24,177 nt of DNA from DATEXQ01 sp036846005 (GCA_036846005.1 DAIUCV010000010.1:1-24177); one strand, 5' to 3'; shown: positions 16,781 to 23,487, counted from the stretch's first letter. Notes: a model not told the origin generated them from the sequence alone. Numbers and translations are program-made.

Positions 16781-16802
16781 AACTAACAAAAATTTGTTAG
16801 TT
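16781..16802 (-). promoter_or_regulatory. Leader hairpin upstream of the PKD-like gene
   Basis: Inverted 10-bp arms with a 2-nt centre lie between the preceding terminator and the gene starting at 16718. Placement suggests an mRNA 5' stem or an operator; no promoter could be fixed with confidence. Confidence 0.35.
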
Positions 16803-16803
16803 C

Positions 16804-16870
16804 AAAAAATGCGCGGCAAGACTAATATCTTCTTTCCTTCTCCAAGGGAGTAAGAAGAATGCTTGCCGCA
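16804..16870 (-). terminator. Long-stem terminator after the type II surface protein gene
   Basis: GCGGCAAG (16813-16820) pairs with CTTGCCGC (16862-16869) and encloses a second purine/pyrimidine stem. A run of six T follows on the minus strand (16805-16810). It lies 23 nt beyond the stop codon at 16893. Confidence 0.8.
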
Positions 16871-16892
16871 TATCAAAAGGCATACAATTAAT

Positions 16893-18140
16893 TTACGGTC
16901 TGACCCACTGTCCGTAGTTGATAAGCTCGAAGTGCGAGTAGTTTATACCCAATTCGGGGCGATCCCATACTCGGGCTACAACCACGTAGGTCACTGTATT
17001 ACAAAGACCTGATGTACCACACTGTCCCGCATAACGGTTATCGCCACCTACAGGGTTTGCGAGATTGAAAAAGTAGTGGTTGCGCAGATCCGCAATCCCA
17101 TCACCGACATCGTAGGTTACTCCGCTCAAATCCCACATCATGCCATACCCAATGAATCCTGAGTCGACATAGATTGCAGAACTATTGCGAGGACCCCAAA
17201 CTTCGTCGCTGTCATGGAAATTCACAAACAAAATCATTACAGCTCCGCCGTCAGGATCCTTTAGACACCCTACTGCAGGATGGCAAACTTCATAGCCAGT
17301 GATAACCCGCCAGTTAAACGACTGTATGTCGTCTGCACACCAGCCGTCCGGCGAATCACATGACCAATTCTCGCCATCGTTATAGCCAGCAATCGGTGTA
17401 GTCCATGGAAGTTCTCCTTGGTTCTGTAGTGCCTGGCATCCGCGGTTAAATGCGTCCGAAACGCTGTAATCTTGCGGGAAGCAGGCATATGCATCCACAT
17501 TGGCCGGCGGTTCTGGTACCTGTATGGTATAACTGTTCGGGAAAACCAGATCGGTCATTACCAACGATGCAACCGGACTAAACCCATTAAGGATGTTTGA
17601 CGGTACTTGCAGACTACTTGAGATCGTGTATTGCAAAGAACTTTCGTAGTTCTGCATGTACGGGTTGGTAATCAAAGATATTGGGTCGTCCGCTACTGAC
17701 GCTACTACCTCGGTAGGTACTAACGTCGGTTCAACCGGGTACGGTGTATATGTTGGTTGTGGTGGTAGTAAAGTATAGGTTGGTTGTGGCGGTAAGAGTG
17801 TATATGTCGGCTCTGCTGCCATCAAAACACTGGGTAGAGTAGGTACATCCACGACTGCAGGACGTGTGCCAATCTCACCCCTGAGCCAAACTACCGCAAC
17901 AATCACGGTTGCCAAGACAAGGGCGGCAAAAAGTGCCAACAGTATACAGGGTATAATCTTCGGGGAGCTTTTCTTGCCTGCCCGAACTTTATCGTTATCC
18001 CGCAGGATCTGTCGCTTCCCTTGCTTACGCTTTTCAGAATTCATCTGCACCACCTTTTCCGGGACCTCAATGTTACGTCTTTTTAATTCTGCGTCCAATT
18101 CACTTTCGTAATGCATTTCACTATACCTATCTGTAGCCAT
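16893..18140 (-). CDS. Type II membrane surface protein with Pro/Thr repeat linker
   Basis: The start at 18140 is chosen because GGAGG lies 5 nt before it; an in-frame ATG at 18152 would add four residues. Numbered from that upstream ATG, residues 1-65 are a charged cytoplasmic region, 66-90 a membrane helix, and 115-141 a linker of three near-repeats (P-T-Y-T-L-L-P-P-Q twice, then P-T-Y-T-P-Y-P-V-E). A 260-residue extracellular domain follows with eight Cys, probably forming disulfides. No domain family recognised. GC content is clearly above the neighbours, and P-T-Y-T-P-Y-P linkers are common in Chloroflexi surface proteins, so transfer is plausible. A long terminator follows and a GC-rich structured leader precedes it. 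Confidence 0.78.
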   Translation of the reverse strand: MATDRYSEMHYESELDAELKRRNIEVPEKVVQMNSEKRKQGKRQILRDNDKVRAGKKSSPKIIPCILLALFAALVLATVIVAVVWLRGEIGTRPAVVDVPTLPSVLMAAEPTYTLLPPQPTYTLLPPQPTYTPYPVEPTLVPTEVVASVADDPISLITNPYMQNYESSLQYTISSSLQVPSNILNGFSPVASLVMTDLVFPNSYTIQVPEPPANVDAYACFPQDYSVSDAFNRGCQALQNQGELPWTTPIAGYNDGENWSCDSPDGWCADDIQSFNWRVITGYEVCHPAVGCLKDPDGGAVMILFVNFHDSDEVWGPRNSSAIYVDSGFIGYGMMWDLSGVTYDVGDGIADLRNHYFFNLANPVGGDNRYAGQCGTSGLCNTVTYVVVARVWDRPELGINYSHFELINYGQWVRP

Positions 18141-18184
18141 TCTGACCTCCATTTTCCTTTATTAAGAAATATCCCAAATCCTCA

Positions 18185-18245
18185 CCTCACCGGCTCCTCC
18201 CGAAGGCGGGGCTAACGTTTCGCTAGCGCTGGAAATGGGTTAAAA
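18185..18245 (-). other. GC-rich structured leader of the type II surface protein gene
   Basis: A roughly 60-bp GC-rich island in an AT-rich spacer contains adjacent hairpins: on the minus strand CTAGCG-AAA-CGTTAG, and a CCCCGC/GGGAGG-type stem capped by CTTC. It lies in the predicted 5' leader about 45 nt before the start codon. It could be a regulatory leader or a dispersed repeat; neither can be decided from one copy. Confidence 0.4.
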
Positions 18246-18287
18246 AAACTTTTGTATGCCTTTGTTAAAGTGCTTATGCTCTGTCGA

Positions 18288-18317
18288 ATATTATTTTGCA
18301 AATTCAAAAGGATTCAA
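18288..18317 (-). promoter_or_regulatory. Possible promoter of the type II surface protein gene
   Basis: TTGAAT (18312-18317), an 18-nt spacer and TAATAT (18288-18293) on the minus strand would give a leader of about 140 nt that includes the GC-rich hairpins. Two unpaired TTGACA boxes lie just upstream, so the assignment is tentative. Confidence 0.35.
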
Positions 18318-18380
18318 CAAAACAGCTTTGTCAACAACTTTCTAAGTTATTGTCAAAACAAAAATTAATGTGGGGTTTGA

Positions 18381-18456
18381 GAAAAAAATATAGGAGCGGG
18401 GGGGATAAAATAAATGTAGATAATGGAATCGTAAATTGCATTCCTTCCCCGCTCCT
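18381..18456 (-). terminator. Long-stem terminator after the 99-aa membrane protein gene
   Basis: A perfect 10-bp GC-rich outer stem (18392-18401 with 18447-18456) starts 7 nt after the stop codon, encloses a second GGAAT/ATTCC hairpin, and is followed by a T-rich minus-strand tail with a run of seven T (18381-18391). Confidence 0.82.
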
Positions 18457-18462
18457 TCTTGG

Positions 18463-18762
18463 CTAATGTAAGCCGGAAATTTGACTTGGTTTTTTACCTG
18501 GTCCGAGTGCTGCCACAATCATAATAATGATTATCAGAATTGCGGCTAATGGATATTTCCATGCCCAAATAAAGACTGTTTTTACTATGAGGGCAAGTTG
18601 GAATAATACCCCTTCCTGCGGTTGACCAACTGGTCCAGACATGAGATCAATTACTGAACTCAAAAATGTAAAAACTCCAACGATACAGCCGATAAAAATT
18701 AAAACCAATAATGATAATAATGAAAATCTGATCCATACTGGTAAAACCTTTTTGGCTTCCAT
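18463..18762 (-). CDS. Small two-helix membrane protein
   Basis: This 99-aa protein has two long hydrophobic helices (about 10-38 and 65-88), a short loop containing G-P-V-G-Q-P-Q-E-G, and a basic Gly/Pro tail. No family recognised. A good Shine-Dalgarno (GGAG, 8 nt before the ATG) and a strong terminator 7 nt past the stop show a real monocistronic gene. The 2-TM shape resembles pilin-operon TrbC/VirB2-like or holin-like small proteins, but nothing in the sequence decides this. Its upstream region holds a long inverted-repeat element. Confidence 0.75.
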   Translation of the reverse strand: MEAKKVLPVWIRFSLLSLLVLIFIGCIVGVFTFLSSVIDLMSGPVGQPQEGVLFQLALIVKTVFIWAWKYPLAAILIIIIMIVAALGPGKKPSQISGLH

Positions 18763-18794
18763 TGCACTTCTCCTCTCATATTTTTAGATTTTTT

Positions 18795-18941
18795 AGCTTT
18801 GTGCCGCTTTGGATACCAAGCGACAAACACAAATTTAGGTTTTCACGCAATATATGTAATTTTCACAAGATTAGGCGCGATTTAAAACCTATTTCACGCT
18901 TGTATTTTTCACCATCCTGATACCCATAGCGTCACAAAGCT
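18795..18941 (-). repeat. 147-bp inverted-repeat element: structured leader RNA or MITE-like insertion
   Basis: The ends pair over about 22 positions with two mismatches and two G-U pairs (AGCTTTGTG at 18795-18803 with CACAAAGCT at 18933-18941, continuing through the GATACC segments at 18812 and 18919). Further inside, AAGCG pairs with CGCTT and AGGTTTT with AAAACCT, giving a rod-like fold. A repeated unit, TTTCACGC then TGTA(A/T)TTTTCAC, occurs at 18841-18866 and 18892-18912. The element lies just before the 99-aa gene and has TA at both ends. No coding potential was seen, nor elsewhere in 18763-19055. Confidence 0.55.
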
Positions 18942-18978
18942 ATACAAACCCCACATTTTAAAGTGCTTTACTTATATT

Positions 18979-19039
18979 AAAAGCAGGGAAGAAAATTCCC
19001 GCCAGCCTGCGGTTCGGGTGCGGTAGAAATCTTCTTCCC
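18979..19039 (-). terminator. Long-stem terminator after the 80-aa sortase-substrate-like gene
   Basis: GGGAAGAA (18986-18993) pairs with TTCTTCCC (19032-19039), enclosing a GC-rich inner hairpin (GGCGG/CCGCA region). A short T run (TGCTTTTAAT) follows on the minus strand. It starts 16 nt past the stop codon at 19056. Confidence 0.75.
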
Positions 19040-19055
19040 CACCCTCAATTCGAGC

Positions 19056-19298
19056 TTAGTTGAAGTACTCTACTTTAGTCTTTTTAGAAATAACCTTAAA
19101 AACTAAAGACGAAGCTAACAAAATCATACCCAATATTTCAGGGTGATCTTCTATGCCTGTTTCAACGGGCTTGTGAACAACCACAAACTCAGGAGCTTGT
19201 TCTCCCAAGACCTGTTGACCGTATTGGCCATAGATATTAGCCGGCATGGTTAATGCGGCTATCAAAAGAAACAAAGATATTAAAATTGTTTTTAACAT
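19056..19298 (-). CDS. Small exported protein, probable sortase substrate
   Basis: This 80-aa protein has a signal peptide (1-24, ending N-I-Y-G), a short exposed segment (25-52), and a C-terminal sorting-like region: P-V-E-T-G at 44-48, a hydrophobic helix at about 54-70 and the basic S-K-K-T-K. The order motif, helix, basic tail is that of LPxTG-type substrates, with P-V-E-T-G as a variant box. The next gene upstream on the same strand is a sortase, 135 bp away, which supports the pairing. If processed as predicted, the mature protein would be only about 20-25 residues, so it could be a peptide tag or pilus-like subunit. It has a perfect consensus promoter, so it should be highly expressed. 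Confidence 0.75.
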   Translation of the reverse strand: MLKTILISLFLLIAALTMPANIYGQYGQQVLGEQAPEFVVVHKPVETGIEDHPEILGMILLASSLVFKVISKKTKVEYFN

Positions 19299-19309
19299 GA
19301 TTAATAAAT

Positions 19310-19336
19310 AAACTCACTTAACTTTTAAGTGAGTTT
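19310..19336 (-). promoter_or_regulatory. Hairpin at the mRNA 5' end of the 80-aa gene
   Basis: A perfect 12-bp stem with a 3-nt loop. The predicted transcription start (about 19334) falls on the first bases of the stem, and the ATG follows 11 nt after it, so the message would begin with a closed hairpin, a known way to protect RNA 5' ends. It may also act as the sortase gene's terminator, since a T-rich tract follows. Confidence 0.6.
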
Positions 19337-19340
19337 GGAA

Positions 19341-19369
19341 ATTATATATCACCAAAATGCATTTGTCAA
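19341..19369 (-). promoter_or_regulatory. Perfect consensus promoter of the 80-aa gene
   Basis: TTGACA (19364-19369), exactly 17 nt, then TATAAT (19341-19346) on the minus strand. It is the strongest sigma-70-type promoter seen in the window and lies in the 135-bp gap between the sortase and its presumed substrate gene. Confidence 0.85.
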
Positions 19370-19433
19370 GTTACTACAGGATAGTTTTATATTCGGGTTT
19401 CAGAGCCAATACCATGACTTATAGGTACTACCT

Positions 19434-20147
19434 TTAGATTTCTAAAAGTCTGGCATATTTAAAAATTCTAACAGGAGAATTTAATGACTCGCAGGTATAA
19501 AGTATCAAGTCAGATGAATAATCTGTAATTTCTTCTCCTTCGGATTCTTTATAAACTTCATAAATATATTTCCTCTGCTCCCAGGTAATTTCTACCGTAT
19601 CCCCTACTTTAAGTTTGGATAAGTTATAAAAAGAGTTTTTAAGTCTATAGGGAATACTCCACTTTAGATAACCATATCGATGTGCTGCTAAAATTGTAGG
19701 AAGAGTTCTTGATGCCGGAGTACCAAAATCCGGAACTCTCCAGACGCTAATTTTTAAAGCATTCTCATAATTTTCCCAAGATGCTTCATTAATAGTGGTT
19801 TCTATCTTTACCGATGGGATTTTAATTCTGTTTTCCTTGGGTAAATTGGGATCAAATCTGGGCTGATATGCTGATTTTTGTATATTGTTATCTTCAGTTG
19901 CAAACTTATTGGTATTTTCTTTCCTGAATGTAGCTGCAATTAGCTTTGAAAGGTCAAATTTATTTGGGGTAAGCGTATACCAAATTGAAGGAGCATATCC
20001 TACTAAGATAAGAATTATGCCAGCAATTCCCAGCCATTTGGCCAACCTCCCTGTTATTTTCGATATTTTACGATTAAAATCGGGAAAGGTCGGATTTTGG
20101 TAATCCTCATCGTAGGTTGAATATTTGTGTAATAAATCTTCGTTCAT
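19434..20147 (-). CDS. Sortase (class E/D-like transpeptidase)
   Basis: This 237-aa protein has a cytoplasmic N-terminus, one membrane helix (about 36-57) and a sortase domain over 105-235. The triad is visible: His156 in T-I-L-A-A-H-R-Y-G, Cys219 in L-I-L-Y-T-C-E-S and Arg227 in P-V-R-I-F-K. Sortases cut an exported protein at its LPxTG-like box and join it to a cell-surface amine. The T-C-x8-R spacing and lack of a C-terminal helix fit class D/E housekeeping or specialised types. The 80-aa gene downstream is the likely substrate. No Shine-Dalgarno is seen before the ATG. A long leader with two terminator-like hairpins separates it from radA and its own upstream promoter (20513-20541), so attenuation is possible. 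Confidence 0.9.
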   Translation of the reverse strand: MNEDLLHKYSTYDEDYQNPTFPDFNRKISKITGRLAKWLGIAGIILILVGYAPSIWYTLTPNKFDLSKLIAATFRKENTNKFATEDNNIQKSAYQPRFDPNLPKENRIKIPSVKIETTINEASWENYENALKISVWRVPDFGTPASRTLPTILAAHRYGYLKWSIPYRLKNSFYNLSKLKVGDTVEITWEQRKYIYEVYKESEGEEITDYSSDLILYTCESLNSPVRIFKYARLLEI

Positions 20148-20203
20148 ATCTTAATTAATCTTACTAGAATTTAAGAGCAGTTTATATATTGGGGTTATTG
20201 AAA

Positions 20204-20276
20204 CTAAAAAATCGGCTGCAAAAGGAACGGGTAGATCGCCTGCCCTACAATCCACCCGTCCCCTCCGAAGCCGATT
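20204..20276 (-). terminator. Terminator or attenuator upstream of the sortase gene
   Basis: AATCGGCT (20210-20217) pairs with AGCCGATT (20269-20276), and an inner ACGGGT/ACCCGT stem (20227-20232 with 20254-20259) stacks within. Six or more T follow on the minus strand. It lies about 60 nt before the sortase ATG. Confidence 0.75.
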
Positions 20277-20281
20277 AGAAC

Positions 20282-20312
20282 CATAAAAATAAACGGGTAT
20301 TGACAAACCCGT
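20282..20312 (-). terminator. First terminator in the sortase leader
   Basis: ACGGGT (20293-20298) pairs with ACCCGT (20307-20312), followed by TTATTTTTA on the minus strand. It would end the candidate structured RNA starting near 20506. It contains the same ACGGGT/ACCCGT pair as the next terminator downstream. Confidence 0.65.
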
Positions 20313-20506
20313 AAAACAAACTTAGTCTAAATTAGTTTAAATACTTTAAGCCTGTCCTCCTGCTTGGACATTCTTTTATTACTTTTTCCAGGCAGGAAGA
20401 AGCAATAAAGGGCATCTCTATTCGTGGAAGCGTTCCGTCAAATGACGGAGAACCCAACGATAGCGATGCTCTTTTTTTTGAGCTAAATGCTCATTTTGAT
20501 GTGCCA
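20282..20506 (-). ncRNA. Candidate structured RNA (about 225 nt), unassigned
   Basis: A good promoter lies just upstream and an intrinsic terminator ends it. In between, in transcript order: a small GAGC-ATTTA-GCTC hairpin; eight A; a long irregular stem (20410-20416 with 20465-20471, through CTAT/ATAG and CGT/ACG pairs, to the apical TCCGTC/GACGGA); an 11-bp stem with one G-U (20387-20397 with 20358-20368); and the terminator. The A run can also form a GCTC-A8-GAGC hairpin that excludes the first one. No coding potential and no match to SRP RNA, tmRNA, RNase P or 6S cores was seen. It may be an independent RNA or a leader controlling the sortase gene. The opposite strand has a stem plus eight T at 20472-20479, so a plus-strand RNA is also possible. 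Confidence 0.5.
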
Positions 20507-20512
20507 ATTAGA

Positions 20513-20541
20513 ATATTATCACCGCTATTTTTCTTTGTCAA
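20513..20541 (-). promoter_or_regulatory. Promoter upstream of the structured RNA and sortase
   Basis: TTGACA (20536-20541), 17 nt, TAATAT (20513-20518) on the minus strand. It predicts a start near 20506, giving a leader of about 360 nt to the sortase ATG. The rest of the gap up to radA (20542-20682) is AT-rich with nothing recognisable. Confidence 0.7.
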
Positions 20542-20682
20542 ACCCTATAATTATATTACTCTTCTATGGTATTAAACCTATAGTTATCTTTACTAAAAAT
20601 ATGAATCTATTGTTCGTGTAATATTCGCTAATAAAAATAATTGTGGACAACTTGTGTAGAACTTATTTATAAAGAAGAAATA

Positions 20683-22032
20683 CTATTTATATACCTGACC
20701 TGCCCAATTTACCCTCTTTCTGGGAGTTGTTCCGATATATTTTCTTATTGCATCCCCAATAAACTTTTGTTGCTTCGAGGTAATTGGCTCTCTAAAACCC
20801 AATCTTCCCGCTTCTCTAGTTCTTTTGTCTTGGGCTACTACCTCTCTTATTTCTCCCAGCAAACCCACTTCTCCTATGGCAATACAATTTTTATTTATAG
20901 GTTTGTCAAAATAAGCAGAGGCAATTGATAAACAAATTGCCAAGTCCGCTGCCGGTTCTACCACCTTAATTCCTCCCGCAATATTAACAAACACGTCATA
21001 TTCGTATAAAGGAATGCCGCATCGCCTAATTAAGATAGCCAATAGTAGTTCTAAACGTCTTGAATCTATTCCTTGTCCAATTCTTTTAGGAAATGCCATC
21101 TTTGTGGGAACAACCAAGCTCTGTATTTCCACCAATAAAGGTCTTGAACCCTGTAAAATGGATGAAACAACAGATCCTGCGATTTGTTTTCTTCCTGAGG
21201 AAAGAAATATTTTATCGACATTGGTTAAAGAAGATAAACCCTTGTCTTCCATATCAAATACACCAACTTCATCGGTTGGACCAAAACGATTCTTGACTGC
21301 CCTAAGCATCCTTAATGTTGTTGCCTTGTCCCCCTCAAACCAAAGAACGGTGTCAACTATATGGGCTAGAACCGCTGGGCCGGCAACAGTTCCCTCTTTG
21401 GTTACGTGTCCAACCAAGAAAAGTGGAATATTTTCTGCTTTTGCCTCTTTAAGCAGCCTAAATGCACATTCTCTTACCTGTCCAACCGATCCGGCCAGAC
21501 CGTTAAGATCAGTTGTCTGCATGGTTTGGATGGAATCAATGATGACAATCAATGGTTTATCAATTGCAGCAATTACCGAATCAACATCGGTATCCTCCAA
21601 AATTGATATTGTCTTACTCTTGATCGAAAGCCTGTCGGCTCTAATTTTTAGCTGCTGAGCCGATTCTTCTCCTGATACATATAAAGCACTGCCAATTTTA
21701 TCTGCAAGTTGCAGAAGAAGTGTGGATTTTCCTATTCCCGGTTCTCCAGCCAGAAGAACAACCTGTCCGGGTACAAGTCCTCCCCCTAATACCCTATCCA
21801 GTTCTGAAATTTTTGTTGATAATCTTTGAATTTTTCTCGAAGAAACTGAAATTAAAGATATCGGCTTGGAAATTCTTCCGCTCTTTCCCCCTTCTCTTCT
21901 ACCCTCTCGCTTGGGTGAAACTATCGTTTCAACTAAACTTCCCCAACTTCCGCAATTTGGACATTTTCCCAACCAGCCCGTGGATTCATAACCGCATTGT
22001 TGGCAGACAAAGGTGGAGTGAACTTTTACCAT
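20683..22032 (-). CDS. radA: DNA repair protein RadA/Sms
   Basis: This 449-aa protein has the full RadA layout: an N-terminal four-Cys zinc finger (Cys10, 13, 24, 27), a RecA-like ATPase with Walker A G-E-P-G-I-G-K-S-T (96-104) and Walker B L-I-V-I-I-D-S (161-167), the family-specific K-N-R-F-G motif (247-251), and a C-terminal Lon-protease-like domain (about 290-449) without an obvious catalytic Ser-Lys pair. It is a DnaB-type branch-migration helicase acting in recombination repair. The C-terminus is complete for the family (about 450 aa). It lies 45 nt downstream of rpsA and is probably co-transcribed with it. Confidence 0.96.
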   Translation of the reverse strand: MVKVHSTFVCQQCGYESTGWLGKCPNCGSWGSLVETIVSPKREGRREGGKSGRISKPISLISVSSRKIQRLSTKISELDRVLGGGLVPGQVVLLAGEPGIGKSTLLLQLADKIGSALYVSGEESAQQLKIRADRLSIKSKTISILEDTDVDSVIAAIDKPLIVIIDSIQTMQTTDLNGLAGSVGQVRECAFRLLKEAKAENIPLFLVGHVTKEGTVAGPAVLAHIVDTVLWFEGDKATTLRMLRAVKNRFGPTDEVGVFDMEDKGLSSLTNVDKIFLSSGRKQIAGSVVSSILQGSRPLLVEIQSLVVPTKMAFPKRIGQGIDSRRLELLLAILIRRCGIPLYEYDVFVNIAGGIKVVEPAADLAICLSIASAYFDKPINKNCIAIGEVGLLGEIREVVAQDKRTREAGRLGFREPITSKQQKFIGDAIRKYIGTTPRKRVNWAGQVYK

Positions 22033-22077
22033 CGAGCAAATACTACCAATAATTGAGGATTATTTCCAATATTAAAT

Positions 22078-23175
22078 TTATTTGTATCCAATCGGTTTTT
22101 CGGTGAGAACAAGTCCCAGAGATATTCTTTTTTCTTTCGGATTCACCTCTTCGATATAAACATCTACTTTATCTCTTTCTCTTAACTTCTTACCCGGTGG
22201 AATTTTAGTCATATGTATCAAGCCTTCAACTCCTGGCTCCAATTCCACAAAAACTCCGAAGTCGCTTCTTTTAACTACTGTTCCTTTGGTCTTCATTTCA
22301 GGTTTATATTTTTCCTCAACCTTTCTCCAAGGATCTCCCATGGCCTGTTTTATCGAAAGAGACAGTTTTCCCTCCCTTAATTCAATTACTTTAACCTCAA
22401 CTTTATCCCCTACCGAGAAAATATCCATGGGTTTGCCAACCTTTTCCCAAGAAAGTTCTGATATGTGTACCAATCCTTCCAACTCAACTTTTTCCTTTTT
22501 TTGCGGAATTTCTATTTTTACGAAAACTCCAAAATCCGCAACTGTGGTTATTTCTCCTTGATAAATATCGCCTTCCCTAACTACTTTGAAAGCTTCTTTC
22601 TGTTTTTCAATAATTTCGCTTTCCGATACAGCCCTTTCGGAAAGGACTACTCTATCCGAACTTTTATCCAGCTCGATAATTTTTACCTTTAAGGTTTCCC
22701 CTGTTAATTTTGCCAAATTCTTACTTATGGCTTTACCTAAATGGGATGCGGGAATAAAGCCGTTAAGGCCAAAAATCTCAACCACTACTCCGGATGGGTT
22801 TACGTTTCTTGCTGTCACAACTATTTCCTCACCCTCGCTTTCCAACCTTTGTAATTTTTTCCATAAATAATCTTTTGAAGCTTCTCTTAAAGAAAGAACT
22901 GTATAGCCTTCGGGGTTTTCACTGACAATTACCTTACCTACCAACTTATCGCCCACATTAACGTATCTTATGAAGTTTTTGGTTTCATTAAATGCTCTTT
23001 CGGCAACCAAACCCTCACTTTTCCCGCCAATATCAAGAATTAAAGATTTAGGTGTTTTCTCGATAACAGTTCCTTCTATTCTTTGTCCCAAGGAAAATCT
23101 TTTTTTGGTATCTTTTTGCCTCGCCAGAAGCTCGGCCATTGAAGATGGTTCTTTATTTGAGGTTTTTGAATTCAC
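22078..23175 (-). CDS. rpsA: Ribosomal protein S1-like, four S1 domains
   Basis: This 365-aa protein starts at GTG (23175); an in-frame ATG 12 codons later is a weaker choice with no Shine-Dalgarno. Four S1 (OB-fold) RNA-binding domains lie at about 28-97, 113-178, 198-276 and 291-355, with the typical D-F-G-V-F-V-K/E and G-L-I/V-H-I/M-S/T motifs best kept in domains 3 and 4. Proteobacterial S1 has six domains; four is common in Gram-positives and CPR. Domains 1 and 2 look degenerate, as expected for the ribosome-binding end. It should bring mRNA to the 30S subunit. It has its own promoter downstream of the rRNA operon and is followed by radA. Confidence 0.93.
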   Translation of the reverse strand: MNSKTSNKEPSSMAELLARQKDTKKRFSLGQRIEGTVIEKTPKSLILDIGGKSEGLVAERAFNETKNFIRYVNVGDKLVGKVIVSENPEGYTVLSLREASKDYLWKKLQRLESEGEEIVVTARNVNPSGVVVEIFGLNGFIPASHLGKAISKNLAKLTGETLKVKIIELDKSSDRVVLSERAVSESEIIEKQKEAFKVVREGDIYQGEITTVADFGVFVKIEIPQKKEKVELEGLVHISELSWEKVGKPMDIFSVGDKVEVKVIELREGKLSLSIKQAMGDPWRKVEEKYKPEMKTKGTVVKRSDFGVFVELEPGVEGLIHMTKIPPGKKLRERDKVDVYIEEVNPKEKRISLGLVLTEKPIGYK

Positions 23176-23205
23176 TTAGCATGACCTTCTTTCTTTAGTA
23201 GCTGA

Positions 23206-23234
23206 ATTATATAACGATACCTAAAAACTAACAA
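23206..23234 (-). promoter_or_regulatory. Promoter of rpsA-radA
   Basis: TTGTTA (23229-23234), 17 nt, and a perfect TATAAT (23206-23211) on the minus strand predict a start near 23199 and a leader of about 24 nt before the GTG at 23175. It lies between the 5S rRNA gene end and rpsA. Confidence 0.7.
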
Positions 23235-23262
23235 GGGAATTAATCTTTGGGTTTATACCACT

Positions 23263-23268
23263 AAAAAA
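23263..23268 (-). terminator. U-tract ending the rRNA operon
   Basis: Six T on the minus strand directly follow the 5S 3' end. The 5S terminal helix (GGTCTGG/CCAGACC) supplies the stem, so the gene appears to end its own transcript. Confidence 0.6.
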
Positions 23269-23388
23269 GGTCTGGCCCTGACATATTTTCGCGGTGAGTT
23301 GCCCCACAACTATCGTCTGCGCTGCGGCGTTTCACTTCTCTGTTCGGAATGGGAAGAGGTGTTGCCACCGCGCCCTAAGGACCAGACC
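23269..23388 (-). rRNA. rrf: 5S ribosomal RNA
   Basis: The 120-nt minus-strand sequence has the closing helix GGTCTGG/CCAGACC and the conserved 5S core (on the plus strand, CGCTGCGGCGTTTCACTTC and TGTTCGGAATGGG). It follows the 23S gene after a 99-nt spacer containing two small hairpins (23396-23412 and 23441-23460), likely processing sites. Confidence 0.96.
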
Positions 23389-23487
23389 TTTTTCGGCAAT
23401 TATAAAAATTGCTTAATAAATAATCTTTACTTTTTAATCTGGATTTATTCTTTTAAATCCGAAGAGAAATCAGACCATAAAAAATTT

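Noticed and set aside
17713..17835. Short tandem repeats as a CRISPR-like array
   Set aside because: They encode in-frame P-T-Y-T-L-L-P-P-Q units of a linker, with no spacers between them.
20335..20479. Plus-strand small RNA ending in the T8 tract at 20472-20479
   Set aside because: The stem plus T8 looks like a terminator, but the upstream -10 (TAGTCT) is weak and the minus-strand promoter and terminators are better. It is kept only as an alternative in the structured RNA entry.
20300..20480. SRP (4.5S) or tmRNA gene
   Set aside because: A CCAGG-CAGGAAGAAGCA segment on the plus strand loosely recalls the SRP core, but the GGAA-capped stem is missing and there is no T-loop or CCA end for tmRNA.
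21014..21658. 214-codon plus-strand open frame opposite radA
   Set aside because: It is antisense to the well-supported RadA core, shows low-complexity Ser/Leu/Ile composition and has no recognisable domain.
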